Both the position numbers and the translations under genes were made by a program. From Flavobacteriales bacterium (GTDB lineage: Bacteria > Bacteroidota > Bacteroidia > Flavobacteriales_E > Vicingaceae), in NCBI GenBank assembly GCA_013359255.1, contig JABWCF010000001.1, positions 62,001 to 126,000 of the forward strand: a stretch of 64,000 nt of DNA, read 5' to 3'. Under the pieces are notes generated by a model. It was given only the letters and a program-made list of their open reading frames with translations. It had not been told where the DNA came from and made no database searches. Below, piece after piece: positions 34,296 through 43,382 of the stretch (the first letter of the stretch is position 1; each line of letters starts with the position of its first letter).

Positions 34296-34847
34296 ATGGA
34301 AAACGAAAAATTAGAAAAAGATGAGATAAATAATTTAGATAAAAAGGAGAGCAGTGCTGCAGAATTCAATGCGACCGAAAATGCTGAAAATAAAGATGAA
34401 AAAGAAGACTTGCAGAAAAGAACAGAAGAGCTAAACGATAAATACCTTCGCTTATATTCCGATTTCGATAATTATAGAAAACGAACCCAACGCGAAAAAG
34501 TAGAACTCATAAAATTTGCCGGAGAAGAAATTATTTCCGCCCTTTTGCCTGTTATTGACGATTTTGACAGAGCCATAAAAAATATGAACGAAAATGCCGA
34601 TTTTAACTCCATTAAAGAAGGAATAGAACTGATTCATAATAAATTTATATCCATTCTAAAATCAAAAGGATTAGAAAATATAGAAGATTCTAAGGGTAAA
34701 GAATTGAACGTAGAAATGCACGAAGCCATTACCCAAATTGAAGCACCCAGTGAAGAGTTAAAAGGAAAAATAGTAGATGAACTGGAAAAGGGCTATAAAC
34801 TAAACGGAAAAGTAATACGCTACACTAAGGTAGTAACAGGCATTTGA
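34296..34847 (+). CDS. grpE: Nucleotide exchange factor GrpE
   Basis: 183 residues. GrpE releases ADP from DnaK. An acidic, disordered N-terminus (about 1-50) is followed by a long coiled-coil helix with the family motif LYSDFDNYRKRTQREK (about 52-67), LLPVIDDFDRAI, and the C-terminal beta domain NVEMHEAITQIEAPSEE ending GYKLNGKVIRYTKVVT. It sits 32 bp upstream of dnaJ. dnaK itself is outside the window. I see no CIRCE-type operator upstream. Confidence 0.95.
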   Translation: MENEKLEKDEINNLDKKESSAAEFNATENAENKDEKEDLQKRTEELNDKYLRLYSDFDNYRKRTQREKVELIKFAGEEIISALLPVIDDFDRAIKNMNENADFNSIKEGIELIHNKFISILKSKGLENIEDSKGKELNVEMHEAITQIEAPSEELKGKIVDELEKGYKLNGKVIRYTKVVTGI

Positions 34848-34879
34848 ATAAAAACCTGTTTATTATTAATTGATAAAAA

Positions 34880-36022
34880 ATGGCAAAAAGAGATTATTAC
34901 GAAATATTAGGCGTTTCAAGAAATGCGTCAGAAGAAGAAATCAAAAAAGCATATCGCAAATTAGCTATAAAATACCATCCGGATAAAAATCCTGATGATA
35001 AAGAATCAGAAGAAAAATTTAAAGAAGCGGCCGAGGCTTACGAAGTATTAAGTAACGCAGAAAAGCGACAACGATACGACCAGTTTGGACATGCCGGAAT
35101 GGGAGGAAACGGAGGAGCAGGTGGTTTTGGCGGCATGAATATGGAGGACATCTTTGAGCAATTTGGAAATATTTTTGGAGAAGGCTTTGGGGGCGGTTTT
35201 GGTGGCGGACAAAGGGGAGGAAAAAGAGTAAATAGGGGAACCAACCTAAGAGTAAAAGTTAAATTAACGCTCGAAGAAATCGTATCGGGCGTAAATAAAA
35301 AAATAAAAGTAAACAAGTTTATTGCTTGCAAGGAGTGTCATGGAACCGGAGCAGAAAAAGGCTCATCATACAATACCTGCAATACTTGCCGAGGAAGTGG
35401 AAGAGTTACACGCATTACCAATACCATATTAGGGCAGATGCAAACAGCCTCTACCTGCCCTGCTTGCGGAGGAGAAGGACAAACCATTACCAAAAAATGT
35501 TCCTCCTGCCATGGTGATGGAATTGTAAGAGGAGAAGAAATCATTTCGGTTGATTTACCAGCAGGAGTAGAAGACGGAATGCAACTTTCTATGAGTGGAA
35601 AAGGCAATGCAGCTCCCCGCGGTGGTATAGCAGGAGATTTAATTATTGTAATAGAAGAGCAAGAACACGAATATATTAAACGCGATGGCTCCAGTCTAAT
35701 GCACGATTTATATATCAGTTTTATTGATGCCGTACTTGGAGCATCAGTAGAGGTGCCTACCATTGAAGGAAAAGTGAAAATAAAAATAGAGCCCGGTACT
35801 CATGCAGGAAAAGTATTAAGATTAAAAGGAAAAGGTGTGCCACAGCTAAACAGCTACGGAAGAGGAGATTTTCTTATTCATGTTAATGTTTGGACACCAC
35901 AGCACCTTTCGAAAGAAGAAAAAGAACTGCTTGAGAAGTTACGAAACTCAGATAACTTTAAACCCCATCCAAGCAAAAAAGACAAAGGTTTTTTTGACAG
36001 AATGAAAGAGTATTTCGGATAA
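34880..36022 (+). CDS. dnaJ: Chaperone DnaJ
   Basis: A 380-residue type I J-protein. The J domain (about 1-70) carries the HPD motif in [10 protein letters not shown] Gly/Phe-rich linker (about 75-120) and four CxxCxGxG zinc motifs ([32 protein letters not shown]; about 150-220) are followed by the substrate-binding C-terminal domains. It delivers clients to DnaK and stimulates its ATPase. It is probably cotranscribed with grpE. Confidence 0.97.
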   Translation: MAKRDYYEILGVSRNASEEEIKKAYRKLAIKYHPDKNPDDKESEEKFKEAAEAYEVLSNAEKRQRYDQFGHAGMGGNGGAGGFGGMNMEDIFEQFGNIFGEGFGGGFGGGQRGGKRVNRGTNLRVKVKLTLEEIVSGVNKKIKVNKFIACKECHGTGAEKGSSYNTCNTCRGSGRVTRITNTILGQMQTASTCPACGGEGQTITKKCSSCHGDGIVRGEEIISVDLPAGVEDGMQLSMSGKGNAAPRGGIAGDLIIVIEEQEHEYIKRDGSSLMHDLYISFIDAVLGASVEVPTIEGKVKIKIEPGTHAGKVLRLKGKGVPQLNSYGRGDFLIHVNVWTPQHLSKEEKELLEKLRNSDNFKPHPSKKDKGFFDRMKEYFG

Positions 36023-36112
36023 AAGAAACTTCTTGTCATTCCTTTATCACTTTGTTAATGAAAAGATAATCGAGTATTTAACAGCATTTTCTTTCGTATT
36101 TTTACCCCGAGC

Positions 36113-37045
36113 ATGAACTTGCTATTAGCCGAACATATAGAGAAACAATATGCACATCACAAAGCATTAGATGATGTAAGCATTGCCGTGCAAAAACAAT
36201 CGGTATTTGGGCTTTTGGGTCCAAACGGAGCCGGCAAAACCACGCTAATCCGAATCATTAACCAGATTACAGCCCCCGATAAAGGGGAACTATTTTTTAA
36301 TGGAGAAAAACTTCAGGCAAAACATGTATCGCAGATAGGCTATTTACCCGAAGAAAGAGGGCTATACAAAAAAATGAAAGTTGGAGAACAAGCCCTTTAT
36401 CTCGCACAGCTAAAAGGAATGAAAAAAAGCGAAGCCAGAGAAAAACTAAAAATCTGGTTTAAAAGATTCGATATTTATAGTTGGTGGGATAAAAAAGTGG
36501 AAGAGCTTTCCAAAGGTATGGCTCAGAAAATACAATTTATAACCACTGTTTTACATCAGCCTCAACTGCTAATATTAGACGAACCTTTTAGCGGTTTCGA
36601 TCCTATTAATACCAATTTGCTGAAAGAAGAAATATTAAAATTGCGAAACGAGGGGGCTACCATTATTTTTTCTACACATAACATGGAGTCGGTAGAAGCC
36701 ATTTGTGATCATATTGCTCTTATAAACCAATCGAAAAAAATACTTGATGGAAATGTAAAAGAAATCAGAAACTCCTTTAAAAAAAATATTTTCGAAATAA
36801 CTTTTAAGGGCAATTTGATTGCCTTTACCAATGCTCTCTGGACAGGATATGAATTATTAAACACTAAGTCGGACGGAGATTACACCATTGCACAAGTAAA
36901 AACATTAAGCAGTAATAACCCCAACGAGTTATTGAAATCAGTGTTGCCCGAAGTGGAAGTACACGGTTTACAAGAAATTCTTCCAAGCATGAACGAAATA
37001 TTTATAAGCAAAATAAAAGAACAGAATAATTTGCAACATGGGTAA
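36113..37045 (+). CDS. ABC exporter ATP-binding subunit (NatA-like)
   Basis: 310 residues. It has Walker A GPNGAGKTT (about 37-45), the signature ELSKGMAQKIQF (LSKGM instead of LSGGQ) and Walker B LLILDEPFSGFDP, followed by the STHNMESVE switch. A C-terminal extension (about 220-310) is typical of the NatA/ABC-2 class. Its last 8 bp overlap the permease gene, so the two subunits are translationally coupled. Relatives export Na+ or drugs; the substrate is unknown. Confidence 0.9.
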   Translation: MNLLLAEHIEKQYAHHKALDDVSIAVQKQSVFGLLGPNGAGKTTLIRIINQITAPDKGELFFNGEKLQAKHVSQIGYLPEERGLYKKMKVGEQALYLAQLKGMKKSEAREKLKIWFKRFDIYSWWDKKVEELSKGMAQKIQFITTVLHQPQLLILDEPFSGFDPINTNLLKEEILKLRNEGATIIFSTHNMESVEAICDHIALINQSKKILDGNVKEIRNSFKKNIFEITFKGNLIAFTNALWTGYELLNTKSDGDYTIAQVKTLSSNNPNELLKSVLPEVEVHGLQEILPSMNEIFISKIKEQNNLQHG

Positions 37046-38375
37046 AATAGGCATTATTATTCAACGCGAATATTTTTCAAGAGTAAAGAAAAAGTCGTTT
37101 ATTATAATGACTTTACTTGGGCCTGTGCTTATGGCAGCCATTATGATTGTTCCACTTTGGATTGCTATGCAAGATAAAACCGTTCAACGTATTCAAGTTA
37201 TTGATGACAGTGGCCTGTTTCAAAACCTACTTCAATCAGACGAATACAACCAATTTGATTTTACCCCAATAAACATTTTTACCGCCAAAGAGAACTTTTA
37301 CAGCACTGATTATAATGTGATATTATATATTCCGCCCAGCATTATTAAAGGAAATTACAATGTGCAACTTTTTTATAAAAAGCAACCGGGAGTAAGTACC
37401 GAAATGTTTGTACGTTCGCAACTCGAAGAGCGAATAACCGACATGAAATTGTTTGCAAATAAGATAGATGTTGAGCTTATTAAAAAAACGAAAACAAAAA
37501 TAAATTTAAGCACCAACAAAATCGAAGAAGACGGAAAAAGTACACAAACTAGCACTACAGTTAATATGTTTATTGGTTTTGTGGGCGCCATTCTTATTTA
37601 CATATTTATATTCCTATACGGTGTGCAGGTAATGCGTGGAGTAATAGAAGAAAAAACAAATCGAATTGTAGAAGTTATTATTTCTTCCGTTAGACCTTTT
37701 CAGCTTATGATGGGAAAAATAGTGGGTATTGCCTTGGTTGGTTTAACCCAATTTCTTTTGTGGACCATTTTAACTTTTACCATTTACACCATTACATATA
37801 CCGTCTTTCTTGGAAAGGTTGATAATAAAATAGAACAAATAGAGAAAATAAAGCAATCTCAACTAGAAAAAGGCCCATTTAACGCTCCCGAAGAAATAAA
37901 GAAAATGGACTCATCGGAAGTAATCCAAATTATGAGAGGATTAAAACAAATTGATTTTGTGGCTCTGTTTCTATGTTTCGTTTTTTATTTCATTGCAGGG
38001 TATCTCTTATATGGAGCCCTATTTGCAGCCATTGGCTCTGCGGTAGATAATGAAGCCGATACACAACAATTTATGCTTCCGGTAACGGTTCCTCTTATAC
38101 TATCATTTATTGTAGCACAAAGCATTATGCAAAATCCAGAAGGAGCATTGTCATTCTGGTTTTCTGTTATTCCGTTTACCTCTCCGGTAGTAATGATGGT
38201 ACGTTTACCCTTAGGTGTTCCTATTTGGCAATTAGCAACCTCTATGTTATTACTTGCTGCAGGATTTATTGCCACCACTTGGCTGGCAGGTAAAATATAT
38301 CGAACGGGCATACTGATGTATGGCAAAAAAATAACGTACTCCGAAATTTTAAAATGGCTTCGTTTTAATTCATAA
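37038..38375 (+). CDS. ABC-2 type permease (NatB-like)
   Basis: A 445-residue membrane subunit. One N-terminal transmembrane helix (about 20-42) is followed by a large extracytoplasmic domain (about 45-175). Five or so further helices are in the C-terminal half (for example IGFVGAILIYIFIFLYGVQV and the LLLAAGFIATTWLAG segment). The EEKTNRIVEVIISSVRPFQLMMGK segment is the conserved cytoplasmic coupling region of ABC-2/NatB permeases. It is paired with the overlapping ATPase gene, and Ppx/GppA follows 3 bp downstream. Confidence 0.88.
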   Translation: MGKIGIIIQREYFSRVKKKSFIIMTLLGPVLMAAIMIVPLWIAMQDKTVQRIQVIDDSGLFQNLLQSDEYNQFDFTPINIFTAKENFYSTDYNVILYIPPSIIKGNYNVQLFYKKQPGVSTEMFVRSQLEERITDMKLFANKIDVELIKKTKTKINLSTNKIEEDGKSTQTSTTVNMFIGFVGAILIYIFIFLYGVQVMRGVIEEKTNRIVEVIISSVRPFQLMMGKIVGIALVGLTQFLLWTILTFTIYTITYTVFLGKVDNKIEQIEKIKQSQLEKGPFNAPEEIKKMDSSEVIQIMRGLKQIDFVALFLCFVFYFIAGYLLYGALFAAIGSAVDNEADTQQFMLPVTVPLILSFIVAQSIMQNPEGALSFWFSVIPFTSPVVMMVRLPLGVPIWQLATSMLLLAAGFIATTWLAGKIYRTGILMYGKKITYSEILKWLRFNS

Positions 38376-38378
38376 AAA

Positions 38379-39311
38379 ATGAGAGTAGCCGTTTTAGATT
38401 TAGGAACCAACACATTCAATTTGTTAATTGCAGAAATTGACGATAAGCAATACTCCATCATTCACTCGTCTAAAATGCCTGTACGTCTTGGCGAAGGTGG
38501 AATTACAAAAAAAACAATTACCCTTTCTGCCATGCAGCGAGGTATAGAGGCCCTCTTCGTTCATAAGAAAAAAATAGAAGAACTTGAAGTTAACAAAACG
38601 GTAGCCTTTGCCACTTCGGCCGTAAGAGATGCAGATAACGGCACAGAATACACAAAACACATAAAGAACGAAACCGGTTTCGAAATAAAAATTATTGACG
38701 GAAATACCGAAGCCGAATTTATTTGCAAAGGAGTAAAACTAGCTATTTCGTTTTCTCATAATCCATTTTTAATTATGGATATTGGAGGAGGAAGTACCGA
38801 ATTTATAATAGCCAATCAAAAAGAAATTTTGTGGAAAAAAAGTTTCCAGTTGGGAGTATCTCGTTTGCTGGAAATGTTTAATCCGTCCGATCCCATTAGT
38901 AAAGAAAATGTTTTAGAACTAACCGCTTACCTGCGTGCAGAACTGCAACCGCTCTATGCGGTATTAAAAAAATATCCTTGTATTCAATTGGTAGGTTCAT
39001 CAGGCTCATTCGATACATTGGCCGAAATAACCTCGCTTCATTTCTTTAATAAACCACTGCAAGGCGATGCTAAAGAATACCTTTTTGCCGAAAACGACTT
39101 TAATTTTTTATACCAGCTTTTATTACCCACTACACTTCAGCAACGTTTAAAAATACCGGGTATGTTACCTATGCGAGCAGATATGATGGTGGTAGGAATT
39201 ATTCTTATTGATGAAGTATTAAAACAAAGCAACATACAAAAAGTAAAAATGTCGGCATATTCTCTAAAAGAAGGAGTATTGGCCTCAATACTAAATAACG
39301 AATTTTATTAA
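38379..39311 (+). CDS. Ppx/GppA-type phosphatase
   Basis: 310 residues of the ASKHA-fold Ppx/GppA family, which hydrolyses polyphosphate or (p)ppGpp. The phosphate-1 motif VAVLDLGTNTFNLLIAE is at the N-terminus, VAFATSAVRDADNG is the conserved loop, and IMDIGGGSTEFI is the phosphate-2 motif. It contains only the core domain (about 300 residues) and lacks the C-terminal HD-like domain of long Ppx proteins. Which substrate it prefers is undetermined. It follows the ABC permease gene by 3 bp and precedes a sigma-54 response regulator by 28 bp. Confidence 0.9.
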   Translation: MRVAVLDLGTNTFNLLIAEIDDKQYSIIHSSKMPVRLGEGGITKKTITLSAMQRGIEALFVHKKKIEELEVNKTVAFATSAVRDADNGTEYTKHIKNETGFEIKIIDGNTEAEFICKGVKLAISFSHNPFLIMDIGGGSTEFIIANQKEILWKKSFQLGVSRLLEMFNPSDPISKENVLELTAYLRAELQPLYAVLKKYPCIQLVGSSGSFDTLAEITSLHFFNKPLQGDAKEYLFAENDFNFLYQLLLPTTLQQRLKIPGMLPMRADMMVVGIILIDEVLKQSNIQKVKMSAYSLKEGVLASILNNEFY

Positions 39312-39339
39312 TAATTTTAAATCAGCAAAAACTTTATAC

Positions 39340-40503
39340 ATGGCACAGGTACTTATCATAGACGATGAAAAAAGCATTCGCAATACCTTACGCGAAATTT
39401 TGGAGTACGAAAAATTTAAAGTAGATGAGGCAGAAGATGGTATGGCAGGCTTAGAAAAAGTAAAAAAAAATAAGTACGACTTAATACTTTGTGATATAAA
39501 AATGCCTAAAATGGATGGCATAGAGGTGCTAGAAAATGTACAACAGATTTCACCGGAAACCCCCGTGCTAATGGTATCTGGGCATGGCACCATCGAAACA
39601 GCCGTAGAAGCCTTAAAAAAAGGAGCGTATGACTTTATTCCAAAACCTCTTGATTTAAACCGTTTGCTGGTATCCGTTAGAAACGCTATTGACCGGATAG
39701 AATTGGTTAAAGAAAATACTCAACTTAAGAAGAAAGTTTCTAAAGGCAAAGATTCTCCCATTATAGGCGAATCAAAAGCCATTCACGAATTAAAAAGTAT
39801 GATTGAAAAGGTGGCCCCCACCGATGCCCGTGTATTTATTACAGGAGAAAACGGAACAGGAAAAGAACTGGTGGCACGCAGTCTTCACGAAAAATCTCAC
39901 CGAACTTCAGGCCCTTTTATTGAGGTAAATTGTGCCGCTATTCCTTCAGAACTCATAGAAAGCGAACTCTTCGGGCACGAAAAAGGAGCTTTTACCTCGG
40001 CCATAAAACAACGAAAAGGTTGTTTTGAACAAGCCGAAGGAGGTACCTTATTTTTAGATGAAATTGGCGATATGAGCCTTTCTGCACAAGCCAAAGTATT
40101 AAGAGCTCTCCAAGAAAACAGAATTATGCGGGTAGGTGGTGAAAAAGATATTAGCGTAAATGTTCGGGTAGTTGCGGCAACTAATAAAAATGTACAGCAA
40201 ATGATAAAAGACGGAAGTTTTCGAGAAGACCTTTTTCACCGACTTTCAGTTATTACTCTTCATGTTCCCTCGCTAAACGACAGAAGGGAAGATGTTCCTC
40301 TTCTCGTAAATCATTTTAATCAACTTATCTGTGCAGAGTACGCTATACCGCAAAAAGAATTTTCAAACGATGCATTAAAAGAACTTCAGCAAATCAATTG
40401 GACAGGTAATATACGCGAATTACGAAACGTGGTAGAACGATTAATTATCCTTTCAGACAAAAAAATTACAGGCAAAGAAGTGAAACTTTTTGCCAATAAA
40501 TAA
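39340..40503 (+). CDS. Sigma-54 response regulator without HTH domain
   Basis: 387 residues. A receiver domain (1-120) has the acidic pair Asp8-Asp9, phospho-acceptor Asp52 (LCDIKMPKMDG) and Lys102. An AAA+ sigma-54-activator domain has Walker A GENGTGKE (169-176), the sigma-54 contact loop GAFTSA (216-221), Walker B GGTLFLDEIGD (234-244) and an arginine-finger region. The protein stops just after the AAA+ helical lid (WTGNIRELRNVVERLIIL) and lacks the Fis-type DNA-binding helices of NtrC. It may therefore act without binding an enhancer. No histidine kinase is nearby. engB starts 1 bp later. Confidence 0.92.
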   Translation: MAQVLIIDDEKSIRNTLREILEYEKFKVDEAEDGMAGLEKVKKNKYDLILCDIKMPKMDGIEVLENVQQISPETPVLMVSGHGTIETAVEALKKGAYDFIPKPLDLNRLLVSVRNAIDRIELVKENTQLKKKVSKGKDSPIIGESKAIHELKSMIEKVAPTDARVFITGENGTGKELVARSLHEKSHRTSGPFIEVNCAAIPSELIESELFGHEKGAFTSAIKQRKGCFEQAEGGTLFLDEIGDMSLSAQAKVLRALQENRIMRVGGEKDISVNVRVVAATNKNVQQMIKDGSFREDLFHRLSVITLHVPSLNDRREDVPLLVNHFNQLICAEYAIPQKEFSNDALKELQQINWTGNIRELRNVVERLIILSDKKITGKEVKLFANK

Positions 40504-40504
40504 A

Positions 40505-41110
40505 ATGGAATTTTTACGGGCCGAATTTGTTATTAGCAACACTAAATTAAGTGGTTGCCCCACTCCGGATATTCCGGAATATGCATTCATTGGCCGTTCT
40601 AATGTCGGCAAATCTTCTCTTATTAACTTGCTTTGCAATAATAAAAAGCTTGCTAAAACTTCGGCACAACCAGGAAAAACCCAACTAATCAACCATTTCT
40701 TAATTAACAAAAGCTGGTATTTGGTAGATTTGCCCGGATACGGATATGCCCGTGTTTCTAAAACAAGCAGAGATAAATGGGGCAGCATGATTTCTAATTA
40801 TCTTTTGAAACGCATCAATTTGGTTTGTACTTTTTTACTTATCGATTCCAGAATTCCACCTCAAAAAATAGATTTAGAGTTTATGCAGTGGCTCGGTAAA
40901 CACCAATTACCCTTTGTAATTGCATTTACCAAAACCGATAAGCTTTCTAAAAACGAATTACAGAAAAATTTAAAAAATTACACTGCCGAAATGCTCAACT
41001 ATTGGGAAGAAATGCCCACTTTTTTCATAACATCAGCAACATCAAAAGCCGGCAAAATCGAAATTATAAAATTTATAAACCAAACAAACCAAAACATTAT
41101 TAAGAAATAA
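40505..41110 (+). CDS. engB: Ribosome-biogenesis GTPase EngB (YihA/YsxC)
   Basis: 201 residues from the ATG at 40505. An in-frame TTG 15 bp upstream overlaps the previous gene and is less likely. G1 is GRSNVGKSS, G3 is DLPGYGYA and G4 is TKTDKLS, with the family-specific TSAQPGKTQLINHF switch I and WGSMISNYL. It takes part in large-subunit maturation. Length is typical (about 200). It lies 1 bp after the sigma-54 regulator and is probably cotranscribed with it. Confidence 0.95.
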   Translation: MEFLRAEFVISNTKLSGCPTPDIPEYAFIGRSNVGKSSLINLLCNNKKLAKTSAQPGKTQLINHFLINKSWYLVDLPGYGYARVSKTSRDKWGSMISNYLLKRINLVCTFLLIDSRIPPQKIDLEFMQWLGKHQLPFVIAFTKTDKLSKNELQKNLKNYTAEMLNYWEEMPTFFITSATSKAGKIEIIKFINQTNQNIIKK

Positions 41111-41121
41111 TTTATCATTGG

Positions 41122-41129
41122 TACATTTG
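41122..41129 (+). promoter_or_regulatory. Predicted -7 element for the cystathionine beta-synthase gene
   Basis: TACATTTG, an exact TAnnTTTG match, ends 16 bp before the ATG at 41146. There is no TTG at -33 spacing. Confidence 0.45.
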
Positions 41130-41145
41130 TTTAAACTCATAAAAT

Positions 41146-42510
41146 ATGTGGTATAATTCTATTCTGGAAACCATAGGAAATACGCCTATGGTAAAGATTA
41201 ATAAATTAACAAAAGAAATTCCGGCAACTGTATTGGCAAAAGTAGAAACGTTCAATCCTGGAAACTCAATAAAAGACCGAATGGCTCTTAAAATGATTGA
41301 AGATGCCGAAAAAGCCGGGTTACTTAAGCCGGGTAGCACCATAATAGAAGGTACCAGCGGAAATACCGGTATGGGTTTGGCCATTGCAGCAATTATTAAA
41401 GGATACAAATGTATTTTTACCACTACCGATAAACAATCGAAAGAAAAAGTAGATGCTTTAAAAGCCTTTGGAGCCGAAGTAATTGTTTGCCCCACCGATG
41501 TAGATCCGGAAGATCCCCGTTCTTATTACTCCGTATCATCTAGGTTGGTAAACGAAGTGCCCAATTCATGGAAAGCCAATCAGTACGATAATCCTTCCAA
41601 TGCACGAGCTCATTATGAAACCACCGGCCCCGAAATTTGGGAACAAACCGAAGGAAAAATTACGCATTTGGTGGTAGGGGTTGGAACCGGAGGCACCATT
41701 TGCGGAACCGGAAAATACCTGAAAGAAAAAAATCCGAACATTCAAATACTCGGAATAGATACGTACGGTTCGGTTTTTAAAAAATACAAAGAAACAGGCA
41801 TATTCGATAAAAACGAAATATATCCATACATCACGGAAGGAATAGGAGAAGATTTTCTTCCTCAAAATGTAGATTTTAGTGTAATAGATCACTTCGAAAA
41901 AGTTACCGATAAAGAGGCTGCGATTTACACAGCTGAAATTGTAAAGCAAGAAGGAATTTGGGCAGGTAACTCTGCAGGAGCTGCAATAGCCGGTATTCTG
42001 CAAATGAAAGACCGGTTCAAAAAAGGAGATGTAGTCGTAGTTATTTTTCACGATCATGGCTCGCGTTACGTTGGCAAAATGTTTAACGATATTTGGATGA
42101 AGGAGAAAGGCTTTTTTGATAAATCGGGCATAACGGCCAAAGACCTTGTAAACACAACTAAAAGTGCAGAGTTAATTACCGTATTGGAGAATGATACGGT
42201 AGAAAAGGCTGTAAAAATAATGCTCGACAATGATATTTCTCAACTACCCGTGCTACAAAACGGACGGATAGTAGGCTCCATTAACGAACATACACTCTTT
42301 AAAAAAATAATTGCCGATGCTGAAATTAAAACAAAACTGGTAAACGAAATAATGGAAGCCGCCTTTCCTTTTGTAGATATTTCCACACCATTAGATTCTC
42401 TAAAAACGATGCTTACTGCCGAAAATCCTGCTGTACTGGTAAAAGACTTTAAAACAGATAAGTTATATATCATTACCAAACACGATATTATGAAAGTGTT
42501 GGCAAAGTAA
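41146..42510 (+). CDS. Cystathionine beta-synthase with C-terminal CBS pair
   Basis: A 454-residue PLP enzyme that condenses serine and homocysteine (or acts as cysteine synthase). The N-terminal catalytic domain has ETIGNTPMV, the PLP lysine Lys43 in NPGNSIKDRMA, the substrate loop EGTSGNTGMG and the phosphate loop GVGTGGTICGTGKYL. The family pattern QYDNPSNARAHYETTGPEI favours cystathionine beta-synthase. Residues about 335-454 form two CBS motifs (VEKAVKIMLDNDISQLPVL), which in homologues bind adenosyl ligands. No heme-binding N-terminal extension is present. The BtuF-like gene starts 1 bp after its stop. Confidence 0.9.
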   Translation: MWYNSILETIGNTPMVKINKLTKEIPATVLAKVETFNPGNSIKDRMALKMIEDAEKAGLLKPGSTIIEGTSGNTGMGLAIAAIIKGYKCIFTTTDKQSKEKVDALKAFGAEVIVCPTDVDPEDPRSYYSVSSRLVNEVPNSWKANQYDNPSNARAHYETTGPEIWEQTEGKITHLVVGVGTGGTICGTGKYLKEKNPNIQILGIDTYGSVFKKYKETGIFDKNEIYPYITEGIGEDFLPQNVDFSVIDHFEKVTDKEAAIYTAEIVKQEGIWAGNSAGAAIAGILQMKDRFKKGDVVVVIFHDHGSRYVGKMFNDIWMKEKGFFDKSGITAKDLVNTTKSAELITVLENDTVEKAVKIMLDNDISQLPVLQNGRIVGSINEHTLFKKIIADAEIKTKLVNEIMEAAFPFVDISTPLDSLKTMLTAENPAVLVKDFKTDKLYIITKHDIMKVLAK

Positions 42511-42511
42511 G

Positions 42512-43297
42512 ATGCAAATTATAGATTCAATAGGCCATAAAACTAGTCTATGTAATATTCCACAACGCATAATTTCTTTGGTTCCCTCGCAAACGGAGTT
42601 GCTTTTTCATTTAGGTTTAAACGAAAGAGTAATTGGAATTACCAAATTTTGTATTCATCCAGTTTCATGGCAAAAAAGTAAAACTATTGTTGGAGGAACT
42701 AAAAACATTGATATAGAAAAAATTATTTCACTTTCTCCTGACCTTATTATTGCAAACAAAGAAGAAAATTCTTTCGAAGATATTCAAAAACTACAAATGC
42801 GGTTTCCTGTTTATGTGAGCGATATTACAACCATAGAAGAGGCTACACAAATGATTTTCTCTGTGGGGAAAATAACAGGTTTTAACCAACAAGCAATTGA
42901 AATAATAGATAAAATTAATCGTCAATTTACCTCACTGAATACATTAATAAACAAACCCTCAGTAGCCTATTTAATTTGGAAAAACCCATATATGGCGGCA
43001 GCAAACCATACATTTATTCATTCCATTCTAAGCTTGTTTGGTTTTGATAATGTGTTCTCCGATTGCCACAGATACCCACAAATAACAATAGAAATGCTAA
43101 AAGACCAAAAGCCTCAATTTGTGCTTTTATCTTCGGAGCCTTATCCGTTTAAAGAAAAACATAAAGTAGAGTTACAAGAGGCATTATCTGATTCAAAAAT
43201 TATTTTGGTAAACGGAGAAATGTTTTCGTGGTATGGCTCAAGATTGATAAATACTCCGAAATATTTAAATGAATTAAAAAGAGAAATACAAGGCTAA
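42512..43297 (+). CDS. BtuF-like (helical-backbone) binding protein without signal peptide
   Basis: 261 residues of the class III periplasmic-binding-protein fold used for cobalamin, siderophore and metal uptake. RIISLVPSQTELLFHLGL, VGGTKNIDIEKIISLSPDLII and LSSEPYPF are typical. The protein starts directly with the binding-protein core (MQIIDSIGHK) and has no hydrophobic leader. The start is fixed by the upstream stop 1 bp away, so it appears cytoplasmic. No permease or ATPase partner is adjacent. Coupling to the cystathionine beta-synthase gene hints at sulfur or cobalamin metabolism, which is inference. Confidence 0.75.
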   Translation: MQIIDSIGHKTSLCNIPQRIISLVPSQTELLFHLGLNERVIGITKFCIHPVSWQKSKTIVGGTKNIDIEKIISLSPDLIIANKEENSFEDIQKLQMRFPVYVSDITTIEEATQMIFSVGKITGFNQQAIEIIDKINRQFTSLNTLINKPSVAYLIWKNPYMAAANHTFIHSILSLFGFDNVFSDCHRYPQITIEMLKDQKPQFVLLSSEPYPFKEKHKVELQEALSDSKIILVNGEMFSWYGSRLINTPKYLNELKREIQG

Positions 43298-43302
43298 GTA
43301 CT

Positions 43303-43340
43303 ATTACTTATTGTCAATTAAGCGTAAGTAATTATATTTG
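43303..43340 (+). promoter_or_regulatory. Promoter with embedded inverted repeat upstream of the patatin gene
   Basis: TTG (43311-43313), 19 bp, then TATATTTG (43333-43340) fits the Bacteroidota promoter. An 8-bp inverted repeat, ATTACTTA (43303-43310) and TAAGTAAT (43325-43332), flanks the -33 element and abuts the -7 element, as an operator would. The ATG is 42 bp further on. Confidence 0.6.
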
Positions 43341-43382
43341 GAGATTGTAATTTTATAAAACTTGCACCCCTCTGTAATAAAA

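Noticed and set aside
41566..42057. 163-codon frame opposite cystathionine beta-synthase.
   Set aside because: It lies wholly inside a conserved enzyme gene, is aromatic- and Phe-rich, and matches no family.
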